The notes below the pieces were generated by a model. The model was not told where the DNA came from and ran no database searches. It saw only the letters and a list, made by a program, of their open reading frames with translations. Shown in pieces: positions 7,173 through 16,590 of a DNA stretch of 64,000 nt. The position numbers and the translations under genes are program-made. Source of the stretch: Moorena sp. SIOASIH (GTDB lineage: Bacteria > Cyanobacteriota > Cyanobacteriia > Cyanobacteriales > Coleofasciculaceae); assembly GCF_010671925.1 (NCBI RefSeq), contig NZ_JAAHIH010000009.1, positions 1 to 64,000 on the forward strand, given 5' to 3'. How positions within the stretch are numbered: the stretch's first letter is position 1; each line of letters opens with the position of its first letter.

Positions 7173-9233
7173 ATGATTATTACGACTTCCGTGCTGCAAA
7201 GCTTACTGCAAGCTATACCTATACTGCGGTCACAGGTGTACTTCAAGTCTTCTTTGACCGCACTTTCCCATGCCATGGAAGATCAGGTATTAGCTGGCTC
7301 AGAGCAGCCGTTGGTCATTGCTAGCTTCCAGCGAGAGCGTTTCTACCGTCAGGAAGCTCATCGATATCGACGCATTGCTCAACAGACCCCCCAAGTTTAT
7401 GTACTAGCAGCACCGGAAACAGAATTTAATAACAGTTCAGAGTATCACGAAACCGTGGCATTTGAACCCAACGATGCCCTCTCTCAAGAATGGCATTTAG
7501 TAGTTATTGGGCAAAGTTACACAAACTGTTTAATTTGTCAAGAACGACCCTCACCAATACTAGAGGTGACCAATGGGGAAATGGACTCATCCCGACGTTT
7601 TGAAGGAATCTGGACATTTGACCGGAAGGTGAGTCAAAAAGCAGCTGAGATATTACTCAATCGGATTCAAATTTACCGACCTGAACTAGCCGCTAAGATT
7701 GAACAGGCAAAATCTCAGTATTTAGACGATTCATCCGTAGTTAGTGCTCGATTAACCCAAAACTCCACCAGTAATCTATCCCTTCTCGACCAAGCTCAAA
7801 GTTCCGCCAATTCTGATCCTTTTGTCCAGCGTTTGGTGACTTACCTACAGGCAGGTCAGTATAAATTGCTCAAAGCCTATCGCTCCATTGCTGCTCAGGG
7901 CAAGAAAGAATCTCTGATCAACTCTATTTCCAACGCCATTAGGCGATCCCTTGACCCCAATGCCATTCTTGAAGTGGCTGTGCAAGAGTTGGGTAAAGCC
8001 CTTGAAGCATCACGGTGTCTAATTTATCGCTGTAAAGCAACAGATACCACTACTATCATCAATCATGAGTTCTTAAAGCCCTCTAGTCAGGGGGATGACC
8101 CTTTAGTTGCCACACTAGGAAAAATATGGCCATTGCAAGACAATTGCCTATTCCAAGAGGTTGTCCAGAGTGGAGAACGGATTTATGTAGAAGACACCCA
8201 GACAGATCCTCGGATTAACGGTACTAATTCCACAAATAAAACTGGTAATCGACGATCAAAAACCTTGGACAATCTAGTCCAAGAGCTTGCCATTCGCTCT
8301 TGGCTGAAGGTACCAGTGCTGTATCAGGGTCAGTTATTGGGCATGTTAGATATACATCATTGTGGGTCCCAACCTTATCAATGGGAAAAGGATGAGTTAG
8401 CCTTAGTGGATGCGATCGCAACTCAAGTCGGTGTAGCTTTGATTCAAGCCGAAGCCTACGCCAACCTAGAAGATTTGAATCAGCAGCTAGAAGCTCTTGA
8501 CCGCACCCGTAGCAATTTAGTAGCGATTACAGGTCATGAACTGCGCACTCCTCTCTCCACAATTCAAGTATGTCTTGAGAGTCTAGCTAGTGAGCCAGAT
8601 ATGTCCCTAGAATTGCGTCAGGTGATGCTCAATACTGCCCTCACTGACGCTGAACGAATGCGGAAACTGATTCAGGACTTCCTTACTCTTTCTCGCTTAG
8701 AAAGTGGTCGTGTGGAATGGCACCCAGAATCCCTCTCCCTAAGAGAGTGCATTGACCTTTCCCTGAGTAATGTTTGCGCTCGCCGTTCTGAAGATGAACG
8801 ACCTAGTTTATCGCTTCAAGTTCCAGAGAACCTTCCATTAGTCAAAGCCGACGGGGAGTGGCTAGTTGAAACTCTAGCTAGACTTCTCGATAATGCTTGC
8901 AAATTTACCAGCCCACAAGGAGAAGTAAAAATAAGTATCCAAACACTGGATGATTCGATGATAGTAGTGATTATCGAAGATTCTGGACGTGGTATTGAAC
9001 CCAATCGGCTGGAAACTGTCTTTGACCGCTTCTATCAAGAAGAAGGTGCTCTGCGGCGAACTACTGGGGGAACAGGGCTAGGTTTAGCAATTTGTCGCCA
9101 AATTGTCAAAGGCTGGGGTGGAAAAATTTGGGCAAATTCAGCTGGCAAAGACCAAGGTTCTCAGTTTTACTTTACTGTTCCCATTATCCAAACTCCAAAA
9201 TCAAAGCACTCAAAAGCTCGGCGTAAACGTTAG
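7173..9233 (+). CDS. DICT-GAF sensor histidine kinase
   Basis: 686 aa from the ATG at 7173, chosen because AGGAG sits 7 bp upstream; the 51 bp of open frame before it encode the hairpin. Order of domains: N-terminal DICT sensory domain (about residues 1-180), linker, GAF domain (about 250-430, ending near ALVDAIATQVGVALI), HisKA with GHELRTPLS as phosphoacceptor box, and HATPase_c with LLDNACKFTSPQGEV (N-box), EDSGRGIEPN (G1) and GGTGLGLAI (G2). No transmembrane segment and no receiver, so it is a cytoplasmic kinase with an unlinked partner regulator. The signal it senses is not deducible. Confidence 0.92.
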   Translation: MIITTSVLQSLLQAIPILRSQVYFKSSLTALSHAMEDQVLAGSEQPLVIASFQRERFYRQEAHRYRRIAQQTPQVYVLAAPETEFNNSSEYHETVAFEPNDALSQEWHLVVIGQSYTNCLICQERPSPILEVTNGEMDSSRRFEGIWTFDRKVSQKAAEILLNRIQIYRPELAAKIEQAKSQYLDDSSVVSARLTQNSTSNLSLLDQAQSSANSDPFVQRLVTYLQAGQYKLLKAYRSIAAQGKKESLINSISNAIRRSLDPNAILEVAVQELGKALEASRCLIYRCKATDTTTIINHEFLKPSSQGDDPLVATLGKIWPLQDNCLFQEVVQSGERIYVEDTQTDPRINGTNSTNKTGNRRSKTLDNLVQELAIRSWLKVPVLYQGQLLGMLDIHHCGSQPYQWEKDELALVDAIATQVGVALIQAEAYANLEDLNQQLEALDRTRSNLVAITGHELRTPLSTIQVCLESLASEPDMSLELRQVMLNTALTDAERMRKLIQDFLTLSRLESGRVEWHPESLSLRECIDLSLSNVCARRSEDERPSLSLQVPENLPLVKADGEWLVETLARLLDNACKFTSPQGEVKISIQTLDDSMIVVIIEDSGRGIEPNRLETVFDRFYQEEGALRRTTGGTGLGLAICRQIVKGWGGKIWANSAGKDQGSQFYFTVPIIQTPKSKHSKARRKR

Positions 9234-9403
9234 GGGATTCGAGATACCGAAAGTTTGGGATGGTACAAAAGTAGTGATTTTAGCTCCTGTTACCTTGACC
9301 AGACCCTAGCCGAATCACTATATCTTTAGCACTACCAACGCAGGTTCCGTACACAGAACCCAAACCACTCGCGCTTTGCATCAAGACAATGAAGACCAGC
9401 TCA

Positions 9404-10048
9404 CTAAGGGGACAATCGTTTAATCACCCAATCCCCATCCTCACCACGATTGTAGAGCAACCGATCGTGGAGCCGACTGGGACGTCCCTGCCAAAATTCA
9501 ATTTCTGATGGAATTACCCGGAACCCTCCCCAGTGGGGTGGACGAGGTACCTCTTTATTTTCATAGTCCTGCTTCAGTTGCTGTAGTCGTTGCTCCAACA
9601 CCTCACGACTAGGGATGACTTGGCTTTGATCTGACACCCAAGCCCCCAGCTGAGAACCCTTGGGACGGCTGTTAAAATAACCATCAGACTCAGCGGCTGT
9701 TAGCTTCTCCACTCGCCCCTCAATCCGTACCTGTCGTTCTAACTCAGCCCACCAAAAGGTGATGGCAGCCCAAGGATTCTCGATTAACTGCTGCGCCTTG
9801 TTACTTTCATAATTAGTGAAAAAGACAAAACCCCGCTGATCGTAGCCTTTCAGCAGTACCATCCGGGCGGAAGGTTTACCATCTGGTGTTGCTGTAGCTA
9901 TAGTCATGGCATTCGGTTCTGGCAACTCGGCAGCCACTGCCTGGTCAAACCAAATTTTGAATTGCTCGAAAGGATTTGGGTGGACATCGGTTTCACTCAA
10001 ACCCTTCAATGTGTAATCCTTACGTAAATCAGCTACTCTAGTATTCAT
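9404..10048 (-). CDS. pdxH: Pyridoxamine 5'-phosphate oxidase
   Basis: FMN-dependent oxidation of pyridoxamine/pyridoxine 5'-phosphate to PLP. The start is MNTRVADLRKDY (10048), giving 214 aa, the usual family length; the open frame extends 12 more codons without family resemblance. Family signatures visible: PSARMVLLKGYD (FMN binding), FFTNYESNKAQQL, and the C-terminal EFWQGRPSRLHDR that closes the active site. PLP from this enzyme would serve the PLP-dependent genes at 30-34 kb, but so would any PLP source. Confidence 0.96.
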   Translation of the reverse strand: MNTRVADLRKDYTLKGLSETDVHPNPFEQFKIWFDQAVAAELPEPNAMTIATATPDGKPSARMVLLKGYDQRGFVFFTNYESNKAQQLIENPWAAITFWWAELERQVRIEGRVEKLTAAESDGYFNSRPKGSQLGAWVSDQSQVIPSREVLEQRLQQLKQDYENKEVPRPPHWGGFRVIPSEIEFWQGRPSRLHDRLLYNRGEDGDWVIKRLSP

Positions 10049-10177
10049 GTTTCTTGCCTTACAATTGACCAGTTTTGGTGGCATCTCCTACACCTCCCAT
10101 GCAAGCAGGTTTAGGCTTGAAGCGAACTCCAACTGCTGCTATACTGCACAAAGTCATAACCTGAGCTAATGGAAGAT

Positions 10178-10204
10178 CCCCCCAGCCCCCAAAACAGCGG
10201 GGGG
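10178..10204. other. G/C hairpin in the pdxH-lapA intergenic region
   Basis: Six C (10178-10183) pair with six G (10199-10204) around agcccccaaaacagc. The hairpin lies between divergent genes, so it is not an obvious terminator for either; IS-end debris of this form is common in the window. Confidence 0.4.
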
Positions 10205-10371
10205 AGAACAGATAAAAAGTTCAGTTGATCACCGTGCCAAGTAGATGTCCTTCACCTGTGGGCGTTGGGACACCTGCGCACGTTCCAGTAATCGGTAAGT
10301 TAAAAAAGCCGATTTTTCGTGTTATCTGTTGTAGAAGTAGGAAGCAACTGCAACGGTTTTGGATTAAGCTG

Positions 10372-10731
10372 ATGCGACAGATTAATTTTTTGCTGATTTT
10401 CGCTTTATGTCTGGCACTAGTCTTATTTGGCTTGGAAAATACCCAATCTGTTTCCATTAGGATTATTGATGGTATCCAGGTTAAGGCTCCCTTGGCGATT
10501 GCACTGATTCTAGCCATGTGGCTTGGAGCAGTAATAGCCTGGTTATTCAACTTGTGGACGCGATTTATCAATTTTATAGGAACTCGTAAGATGGTTGGGC
10601 AGATACGCTCGAAGGATGAACAGATTAGACAATTAGAAGACGACATTCAACAATACAAAATTGAGATTGAACAGAAACAGTTGCTTTTATCGGCATCTGA
10701 CCCATTGTCAGATAATCCACTATTAGACTAA
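10372..10731 (+). CDS. LapA/DUF1049-family membrane protein
   Basis: 119 aa from MRQINFLL (ATG at 10372); the longer open frame from 10225 adds a Cys/Pro-rich stretch unlike the family. Two transmembrane segments (FLLIFALCLALVLFGLEN and APLAIALILAMWLGAVIAWLF) are followed by a charged coiled coil (DEQIRQLEDDIQQYKIEIEQ). This is the LapA (lipopolysaccharide assembly A) domain layout. In E. coli LapA partners LapB in LPS assembly; cyanobacterial members are uncharacterised. Divergent from pdxH. Confidence 0.8.
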   Translation: MRQINFLLIFALCLALVLFGLENTQSVSIRIIDGIQVKAPLAIALILAMWLGAVIAWLFNLWTRFINFIGTRKMVGQIRSKDEQIRQLEDDIQQYKIEIEQKQLLLSASDPLSDNPLLD

Positions 10732-10801
10732 TTTTGGGATTGCCATTGGGGATTGGGAAAATGTCAAGGAACTGAATCTCCCCTATACGCTATAGGATTC
10801 A

Positions 10802-11202
10802 ATGCCTGAGCAATATAAGTCTAACAACAATGTTGTTTACTCTTGTAAGTACCCTGTTATAGTTTGCCCTAAGTACAACATACAAAAAGTTCTTAAAGGC
10901 AACCTTGAGACCAGGCTCAAAGAGTTAATTAGAGAAGCTTGCCGGAACATGGATCTTGAAATTATAGAGATGGAAGTAATGCCAGACCATCTATATCTTG
11001 CTATCGAAGTTAACTATAAGTTTGGAGTTTATAAAGCAGTCAAACATTAAACGGATTTATTCTATATATCTCAGAAAATAATTCCCCCAACTTCGCTCTA
11101 GACTGCCTAGGCTTTGGAATAAAAGCTATGGGCGTTTGTACCGTTGGCGGTGGTTCTATCGAAGTTATTAAGAAGTACATACAAGACCAACAACGCCAGT
11201 AA
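10802..11202 (+). pseudogene. tnpA: Decayed IS200-type transposase tnpA
   Basis: The first 82 codons give the IS200 Y1 transposase N-terminus (MPEQYKSNNNVVYSCKYPVI...KVL). The rest continues in other frames: LPRLWNKSYG, then GVCTVGGGSIEVIKKYIQDQ ending at a TAA near 11200-11202. The tyrosine region (IKKYIQDQ) survives, but the HUH metal site usually DHVHL reads DHLYL, so the second histidine is lost. At least two frameshifts. A left-end-like hairpin (cctata/tatagg with flanking tgaat/attca) sits at 10771-10799, just before the start codon. Confidence 0.85.
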
Positions 11203-11216
11203 GTTGTTATATTTGA

Positions 11217-11233
11217 GCAGTAAACTTTACTGC
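11217..11233 (+). terminator. Hairpin after tnpA relic (IS right end or terminator)
   Basis: gcagtaaa (11217-11224) pairs perfectly with tttactgc (11226-11233). It is positioned where the right-end hairpin of an IS200 element would be. Confidence 0.5.
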
Positions 11234-11616
11234 CCATAGACGAATATAACTGCTACCATTTAATAATGCCGAAAAATAGCCAATTTATGGTGTCTGTTCA
11301 GATAAATCCTGTTTGTTTCAGAGGTTGTCTTCAATGTCTCTACAAGAGTGAAAATTAAAGAGGTGAAATTTACGCTTCCTGATTTTCGTTGTCCTATTTG
11401 TCCTCCCTCCAAATCATAACAATATCGATGCTACCGGACTTGATGTCACCCCTTACAGCACTTCCGCAGTAACTCTACCTGTAGGGGCACTAAGCGTACT
11501 TATAGCTTATAGGGTTTGGTGCCCAGTTTTGTGTAAGTCCTGCCGTCAGTTAATTGATCAACAGTATCAAACAAGACATGGCTATATATCTTTAGTCAAT
11601 AGACTTGATCCAATAG
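11234..11616. other. Intergenic region before scpA
   Basis: No gene seen. A ggggcac...gtgccca pair brackets about 11483-11525 (the arms enclose agcgtacttatagcttatag), a possible weak stem. Confidence 0.4.
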
Positions 11617-12486
11617 ATGACTACAACACCTGCTACCGAAGCGATCGCTATTCTCATTGATGTGGCACAGCGGGGAGAAATTGACCCATGGGATGTTCAG
11701 GTAATTGATGTCATTGACCGCTATCTAAGTACACTGGCATTAGACAGTGATCCAGAACTCGGATACCGTGACACGGACTTGTCTCAGTCTGGGCAAGCGT
11801 TTCTATGGGCATCCATGCTAGTTCTACTGAAAGCCGATACCTTGGAACGTTTAGAAGAACCCGAGGAGTTGGAGGAACCCGAAGAACTGGATGGGTCCGA
11901 GGAAATTGGTGGCAGGGGAGATAGAGGTTTGCCTCGCAATCTAGAACGTCATCTACGCCGTCGCTCTGCTGCCCGACCCCCTAAAAGACGCCCAGTAACC
12001 CTGCCAGAGCTAATTCAACAGTTGCAGGATATGGCAGTCCAACTGGGTGAAAACCCCTTACCTTCCCGTAAAAAAGGGACTCGCTCTAGTGCCCGTAGTC
12101 AGGCAGCTCGTATTGCCCATCTAGCTCACGATGAAAACCTGACCGAGATTGCCACACGGCTGGAGGAATTTCTATGCCGCTACTGGTATGAGCTAGCGGC
12201 AGACAAGGATTGGCTGAATTTAAATCAGTTGTTAGAGTGGTGGACGTTATCCCCATCATCAGTTGCATCAACTTCCCCTGGTTCTTCTTACCAGGAGGAC
12301 AAACTCGGAACAGCCAAGATGTCGGGAAAAGCTGACACACAAGCAGCGATCGCTCCTATTGAATCACCAATAGGGGACAGAGTTAGTGTTTTCTGGGGAC
12401 TGCTATTGTTATCTGCTCAGTCTAAGGTTGAGTTATGCCAAGAGGAATTCTACCAAGATATAAAAATCCGTAAATTGGAGTCATGA
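11617..12486 (+). CDS. scpA: Segregation and condensation protein A
   Basis: 289 aa. ScpA is the kleisin that bridges SMC heads with ScpB in chromosome condensation. Matching features are AIAILIDVAQRGEIDPWDVQVIDVIDRYL (the SMC-binding N-terminal helix region), FLWASMLVLLKADTLERL, and a C-terminal winged-helix part ending FWGLLLLSAQSKVELCQEEFY. The middle (about residues 85-125) is an acidic then basic low-complexity linker (LEEPEELEEPEELDGSEE, then RHLRRRSAARPPKRRP), expected for a kleisin hinge but expanded here. No smc or scpB nearby. Confidence 0.9.
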   Translation: MTTTPATEAIAILIDVAQRGEIDPWDVQVIDVIDRYLSTLALDSDPELGYRDTDLSQSGQAFLWASMLVLLKADTLERLEEPEELEEPEELDGSEEIGGRGDRGLPRNLERHLRRRSAARPPKRRPVTLPELIQQLQDMAVQLGENPLPSRKKGTRSSARSQAARIAHLAHDENLTEIATRLEEFLCRYWYELAADKDWLNLNQLLEWWTLSPSSVASTSPGSSYQEDKLGTAKMSGKADTQAAIAPIESPIGDRVSVFWGLLLLSAQSKVELCQEEFYQDIKIRKLES

Positions 12487-12487
12487 A

Positions 12488-12508
12488 CCCCACGCTTAAA
12501 AGCGGGGG
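12488..12508 (+). terminator. Hairpin after scpA
   Basis: ccccacgctt pairs with aagcggggg with one bulged A, four bases after the scpA stop codon. It lacks a good T-tract (ttgtaaaatc follows), so termination efficiency is uncertain. The rest of the gap to 12757 shows only the ribosome-binding site of the next gene. Confidence 0.5.
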
Positions 12509-12757
12509 GTTGTAAAATCAACTAGCCTTGTCAGGAAACCAGGAATTCTCAGCTGGAGTCACTTAAAGCATCACTCAAAGCATAGGTTAAAGAAAATCCC
12601 AGCTTGCAAGTCCGCTGTGTAATAGCAGCAAGGATGAAAACAAGTTAGGGACTTTAGTGCCTTGTGCTAATCGTGGGTGAGAGTTCAAGGACTAGTTAGA
12701 ATCGTACTCAATTGCCCACATCAACCTCTATGGATTTAGTTTAAGGAGAAAAGATAA

Positions 12758-13921
12758 ATGAAAGCCATGATTCTGGCAGCTGGCAAGGGAACTCGCGTTC
12801 GCCCTATCACTTACACTATTCCCAAGCCATTGATTCCCATCCTGCAAAAACCAGTAATGGAGTTTTTACTAGAACTATTACGACAACATGGCTTCAACCA
12901 AATTGTGGTCAACGTCTCTCACTTGGCTAACGAAATTGAAAGCTATTTTCGAGATGGGCAACGCTTTGGCGTTGAAATTGCTTATTCCTTTGAAGGTCGC
13001 ATTGTTGATGGTCAACTGGTTGGGGAAGCCCTCGGCTCAGCTGGTGGCATGCGTAAGATCCAGGACTTTTATCCCTTCTTTGATGATACATTTGTGGTGC
13101 TCTGTGGTGATGCCCTGATTGACCTGGACTTGACAGCAGCACTTAAATTCCATAAAGAAAAGGGAGCAATTGCTACCCTAGTGGCAAAACCTGTACCACG
13201 AGAACAGGTTTCTAGCTACGGTGTCGTAGTTACAGATGAAACTGGTCGAATCAAAGCTTTCCAAGAAAAACCCTCAGTGGAGGAAGCCCTCAGTACCAAT
13301 ATCAACACAGGAATTTACATTTTTGAGCCAGAAATCTTTAAATATATCCCCTCTGGTCAGGAATATGATATTGGCGGCGAACTGTTTCCCAAACTTGTGG
13401 AAACGGGGGCTCCTTTCTATGCGGTGCCAATGGATTTCCAGTGGGTTGATATAGGTAAAGTCCCAGATTACTGGCGAGCTGTTCGAGGTGTGCTGCTTGG
13501 AGAAATCAATAATGTACCGATTCCCGGCAAAGAAGTCGCTCCCGGAATCTATACTGGCTTAAATGTGGCCGTGAATTGGGACAAAGTAGATATCAAAGGT
13601 CCGGTTTACATTGGTGCTATGACCCACATCGAAGATGGGGCAAAGATTATCGGACCAACTATGATTGGTCCCAATTGCTGGATCTGTAGCGGAGCAACGG
13701 TTGAGAATAGCGTCATTTTTGAATACTCTCGCCTTGGAGCCGGAGTACGTCTAGTGGATAAGCTAGTGTTTGGACGCTATTGTGTTGACAAGACTGGTGC
13801 GGCTATTGATGTTCAGGCGGCAGCCCTAGATTGGCTGATTACTGATACCCGCCAGAGTTTGCCTGTCACTGAACCAGCAGAACGACAAGCGATCGAGGAA
13901 ATCCTCAGCAGCAAGATTTAA
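12758..13921 (+). CDS. NDP-sugar pyrophosphorylase (mannose-1-P guanylyltransferase-like)
   Basis: 387 aa with AAGGAG (12742-12747) well placed before the ATG. The N-terminal Rossmann nucleotidyltransferase domain carries the signature LAAGKGTRVRPIT followed by PKPLIP. The C-terminus has left-handed beta-helix hexapeptides (VYIGAMTHIEDGAKIIGPTM, then WICSGATVENSVI). Such enzymes make activated sugars (GDP-mannose, dTDP- or UDP-glucose) for surface polysaccharides; the exact nucleotide and sugar cannot be read from sequence. A link to the sugar transferase at 14.9 kb is plausible but they are not in one operon. Confidence 0.88.
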   Translation: MKAMILAAGKGTRVRPITYTIPKPLIPILQKPVMEFLLELLRQHGFNQIVVNVSHLANEIESYFRDGQRFGVEIAYSFEGRIVDGQLVGEALGSAGGMRKIQDFYPFFDDTFVVLCGDALIDLDLTAALKFHKEKGAIATLVAKPVPREQVSSYGVVVTDETGRIKAFQEKPSVEEALSTNINTGIYIFEPEIFKYIPSGQEYDIGGELFPKLVETGAPFYAVPMDFQWVDIGKVPDYWRAVRGVLLGEINNVPIPGKEVAPGIYTGLNVAVNWDKVDIKGPVYIGAMTHIEDGAKIIGPTMIGPNCWICSGATVENSVIFEYSRLGAGVRLVDKLVFGRYCVDKTGAAIDVQAAALDWLITDTRQSLPVTEPAERQAIEEILSSKI

Positions 13922-14054
13922 CAGGTTCACGTAAGTCCTCGTCCTTATAGAAGGCGGGGATTTACCCAGCTAAATAGCTTTAAAGAAATTTTCCAATTCA
14001 GGATCACCGCAAGACGATCAAAGGATTTGGTAGTTGCTACATTGAAATATGGAC

Positions 14055-14060
14055 TATAAT
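14055..14060 (+). promoter_or_regulatory. -10 element of ssrA (TATAAT)
   Basis: A perfect TATAAT lies 22 bp before the mature tmRNA 5' end. No consensus -35; the best candidates (TAGTTG at 14031, TTGCTA at 14034) have 18- and 15-bp spacers. Confidence 0.6.
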
Positions 14061-14081
14061 ATAAAAAAGAAATAACTGCAA

Positions 14082-14470
14082 GGGGCCTTAATGGTTTCGA
14101 CGTGTTGGTGAAAGCTGACCCGTGATTCAGGTCGAGAGTGAGTCTTCTCTCGCAAATACCGGACTCAAAAAAATTGTAACTGCGAACAACATCGTTCCTT
14201 TTGCTCGTAAGGCTGCACCTGCTGTTGCCTAAACACCTATAAACAGGTTCGAGCGTCTGTAGTTTGACTCCGTTAAGGACTACGGACTTAACCCCAACGG
14301 ATGCTCTAGTAAGCTGTCTTTGGTCGGTTTGCTAGCTAAGACTTCACCAAAGCATCCTGTCATCCGGGATAATGGATGATCCCCGCTCCGAGGGTTAAAG
14401 GGGCTATGCCTGTGAATGAGCGATAAGTAAATAACCAGGGCGGACACGGGTTCAATTCCCGTAGGCTCCA
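14082..14470 (+). ncRNA. ssrA: tmRNA (ssrA), one-piece
   Basis: Rescues stalled ribosomes by trans-translation. The 5' end GGGGCCU pairs with the 3' AGGCUCC (one G-U pair) to form the acceptor stem, and the T-arm gggttcaattccc is clear. CCA is not encoded after the discriminator A, so it must be added. The tag frame runs from GCG at 14182 to TAA at 14230-14232 and encodes ANNIVPFARKAAPAVA, a typical cyanobacterial tag with a slightly varied tail. The hairpins expected for pseudoknots follow the tag. About 389 nt. Confidence 0.97.
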
Positions 14471-14739
14471 TTAAAAAATAAATATGACCTATTAAGATTG
14501 ATTTCCTGGATTTATCCCGGTACATCAACGTTAATTTTTATTCTCCTAGGGAGCATGAAAGTGATTATTCCTCAACTTGTCTCACCATTCAATACTTCCA
14601 CTGTATTTATTGGTCTGTTTATAGCAGTTATCAACATGGTTCGGTAAATCTTGGCAAAATAGGATTAATTTGACTGCTAAAAATAGCAGTGGTTATCCTG
14701 TAATTAATTAATTAATATGTTAAGGATACGTATTTATTG

Positions 14740-14805
14740 GCTTAAGCTAACCCCACCTCAATCAAACATTCTCAATCAAACATTGTAGATGGGGTTAGCT
14801 TAAGC
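14740..14805. repeat. 16-bp perfect inverted repeat enclosing a tandem 14-mer
   Basis: Arms gcttaagctaacccca (14740-14755) and tggggttagcttaagc (14790-14805) are exact complements. The 34-nt loop is mostly two copies of ctcaatcaaacatt. It lies between ssrA and the convergent sugar transferase gene, and may act as a bidirectional 3' structure or be a small mobile palindrome. The remaining gap 14471-14872 is AT-rich with nothing else seen. Confidence 0.8.
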
Positions 14806-14872
14806 ATTCTGTTCAACCCCGATTTAATACTCCAGATTTAGTAGTATTAGGTTAACAGCTTATAAACTGAGC

Positions 14873-15568
14873 TTAATAAGCACCATGCCTATTCAAGATT
14901 ACCATGATAGTTTTCAGAATCAGCTTCAGGTCGTAGCCGATAGACCACTTATGTTGGTAATCCAAGTCCATAAGAACCACATCTTCAAAGTCAGTCACCT
15001 TTGAACGACCATTGACTTGCCATTCACCGGTGATTCCAGGTTTAACTCTTAAACGCTTGTAGTGATGGCGGTTGTAGCCCATGACTTCATCAAAGGTAGG
15101 AGGACGAGTTCCGACTAGGCTCATCTCTCCGATCAAGACGTTCCAGAATTGGGGAAATTCATCAAGACTGGTGCGGCGTAGAAAGCCTCCGATCCGACTG
15201 ATACGGGGATCATTTTCATTTTTGAATATATGACCTTTAGCTTGGTTTTCTACTAAGTGCTTGAGTTTGTCTGCACCCACGATCATGGAGCGGAATTTCC
15301 AGATTCGGAAGAGTTTCCCATTCAGACCACAACGGATCTGACTATAAAATAATGGACCGGGATCTACTATCGACATAGCGATCGCAATGGGAATTGCGAT
15401 GCTCACGGTAATTAATAATCCAACCAAAGCTCCAATAATATCAATTAATCGCTTGATCTTATTGTTAGCAGACTGATGAACCTCTTGCTGAAATAAACAA
15501 CTGGGTATTCTGTGATCCCAAATTGGTGAATCAACCGAGGTATAAGCAGAAGACTTGGAGATAATCAC
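14873..15568 (-). CDS. Undecaprenyl-phosphate sugar phosphotransferase
   Basis: 231 aa, probable GTG start. Bacterial sugar transferase (PF02397) type: an N-terminal membrane helix (IDIIGALVGLLITVSIAIPIA) followed by the cytoplasmic catalytic part with SMIVGADK, DEFPQFWNVLIGEMSLVGTR and RLRVKPGITGEWQV. These enzymes start exopolysaccharide or O-unit repeat synthesis by moving a sugar-1-phosphate to the lipid carrier. This is the short form without the N-terminal CoA-binding/multi-helix part. No Wzx, Wzy or Wza partners are in the window. Confidence 0.9.
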   Translation of the reverse strand: MIISKSSAYTSVDSPIWDHRIPSCLFQQEVHQSANNKIKRLIDIIGALVGLLITVSIAIPIAIAMSIVDPGPLFYSQIRCGLNGKLFRIWKFRSMIVGADKLKHLVENQAKGHIFKNENDPRISRIGGFLRRTSLDEFPQFWNVLIGEMSLVGTRPPTFDEVMGYNRHHYKRLRVKPGITGEWQVNGRSKVTDFEDVVLMDLDYQHKWSIGYDLKLILKTIMVILNRHGAY

Positions 15569-16590
15569 GGCTTTCTATTAGTTATCTAATGATTAAACGA
15601 CGGAATAATTGCTTGAAATCCCCAGGCTGATAGAACAGTTATGCTCAAGGGAGCTAACTTGCTTAGGTAGTTTTTGGCAAATCTTTACGGAAGAGTCTCC
15701 TGCCATTTTTTAAAATATTTGGTAGGCACCCACTAACCCTAAAGTCTTTGTTGTCAACTAAATAGTCTATTAACCAGACCGCTGAAAACTTTAAAAGTTC
15801 CCGCTAATGTGGATATTTTAAAAAAAAAGTAACTTATATATAGGTAGATGACCTTGTCATTTTTATTGACCGCCTTATTAATAATTTTTAATCGAAGCCT
15901 CTGCTCATAGTATTTTGATTTTTTAAAAAAGGAGTAGTATATTTTGTATCATTTCATTGAACTTTCACATTTTAGGGACGAATTCGTGAAGGAATTGTGA
16001 ATTGGGGTTGAATTAATTGACTTCCTCTCTGAATTTTGGTAGTAATAGTTAACTATTACTAATCAACCAATGACTGGAAATGATTAGAGGTGAAGATAAT
16101 GCAATTGATGTTAAGTTGCTAGGTAGACATCCCTCAAGACTACCTCTGATACCAAATCCAAGTTAAAAACCTCCTTTATAATCAAGTCACGGGGCGAAGC
16201 CTTAGGTGAAAGGCAGGTAAACCCAAACTTATCTAGCCGCAACTTCCCTCTTGACTGGGCTAAAAGGGGGCTATAAAAGCGGATTTCAGATCACAGATAA
16301 GTAAACACGGCTATAGCTTAGCCATGTTGCCAGCTTGGCAGTAATTTTCAATAATTTCCCCAAAACAGAACGGATGCGGTTCATCCTAGTCTGTTAAAAG
16401 CGTCCCACGGATTGCTAAGGGCTGACGCCCCGCTGCGCGAACACATCTGTTCTGTAATGAAAGAAACTTGCATCGTCACAAGCCACTATTTTCTTTGCTC
16501 AAAGCTCTTTAATCTTCCGACCCACCCCACGTCCCCGCCCCAGCCCATACCCCACAAACCTCACAGCGTCTCAAACGCTCAAGCTACTTG
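15569..16590. other. 1-kb intergenic region without a recognised gene
   Basis: AT-rich upstream region of the sugar transferase gene, which is transcribed leftward. Contains poly-A/T tracts around 15820-15930 and a small palindrome tagttaactatta near 16043. A 64-codon frame at 16412 has no coding character. A long regulatory leader or an unrecognised small RNA is possible; I cannot support one. Confidence 0.4.

Noticed and set aside
12525..12757. Riboswitch in the leader of the NDP-sugar gene
   Set aside because: Some paired words are visible, but I could not fit a known riboswitch core.
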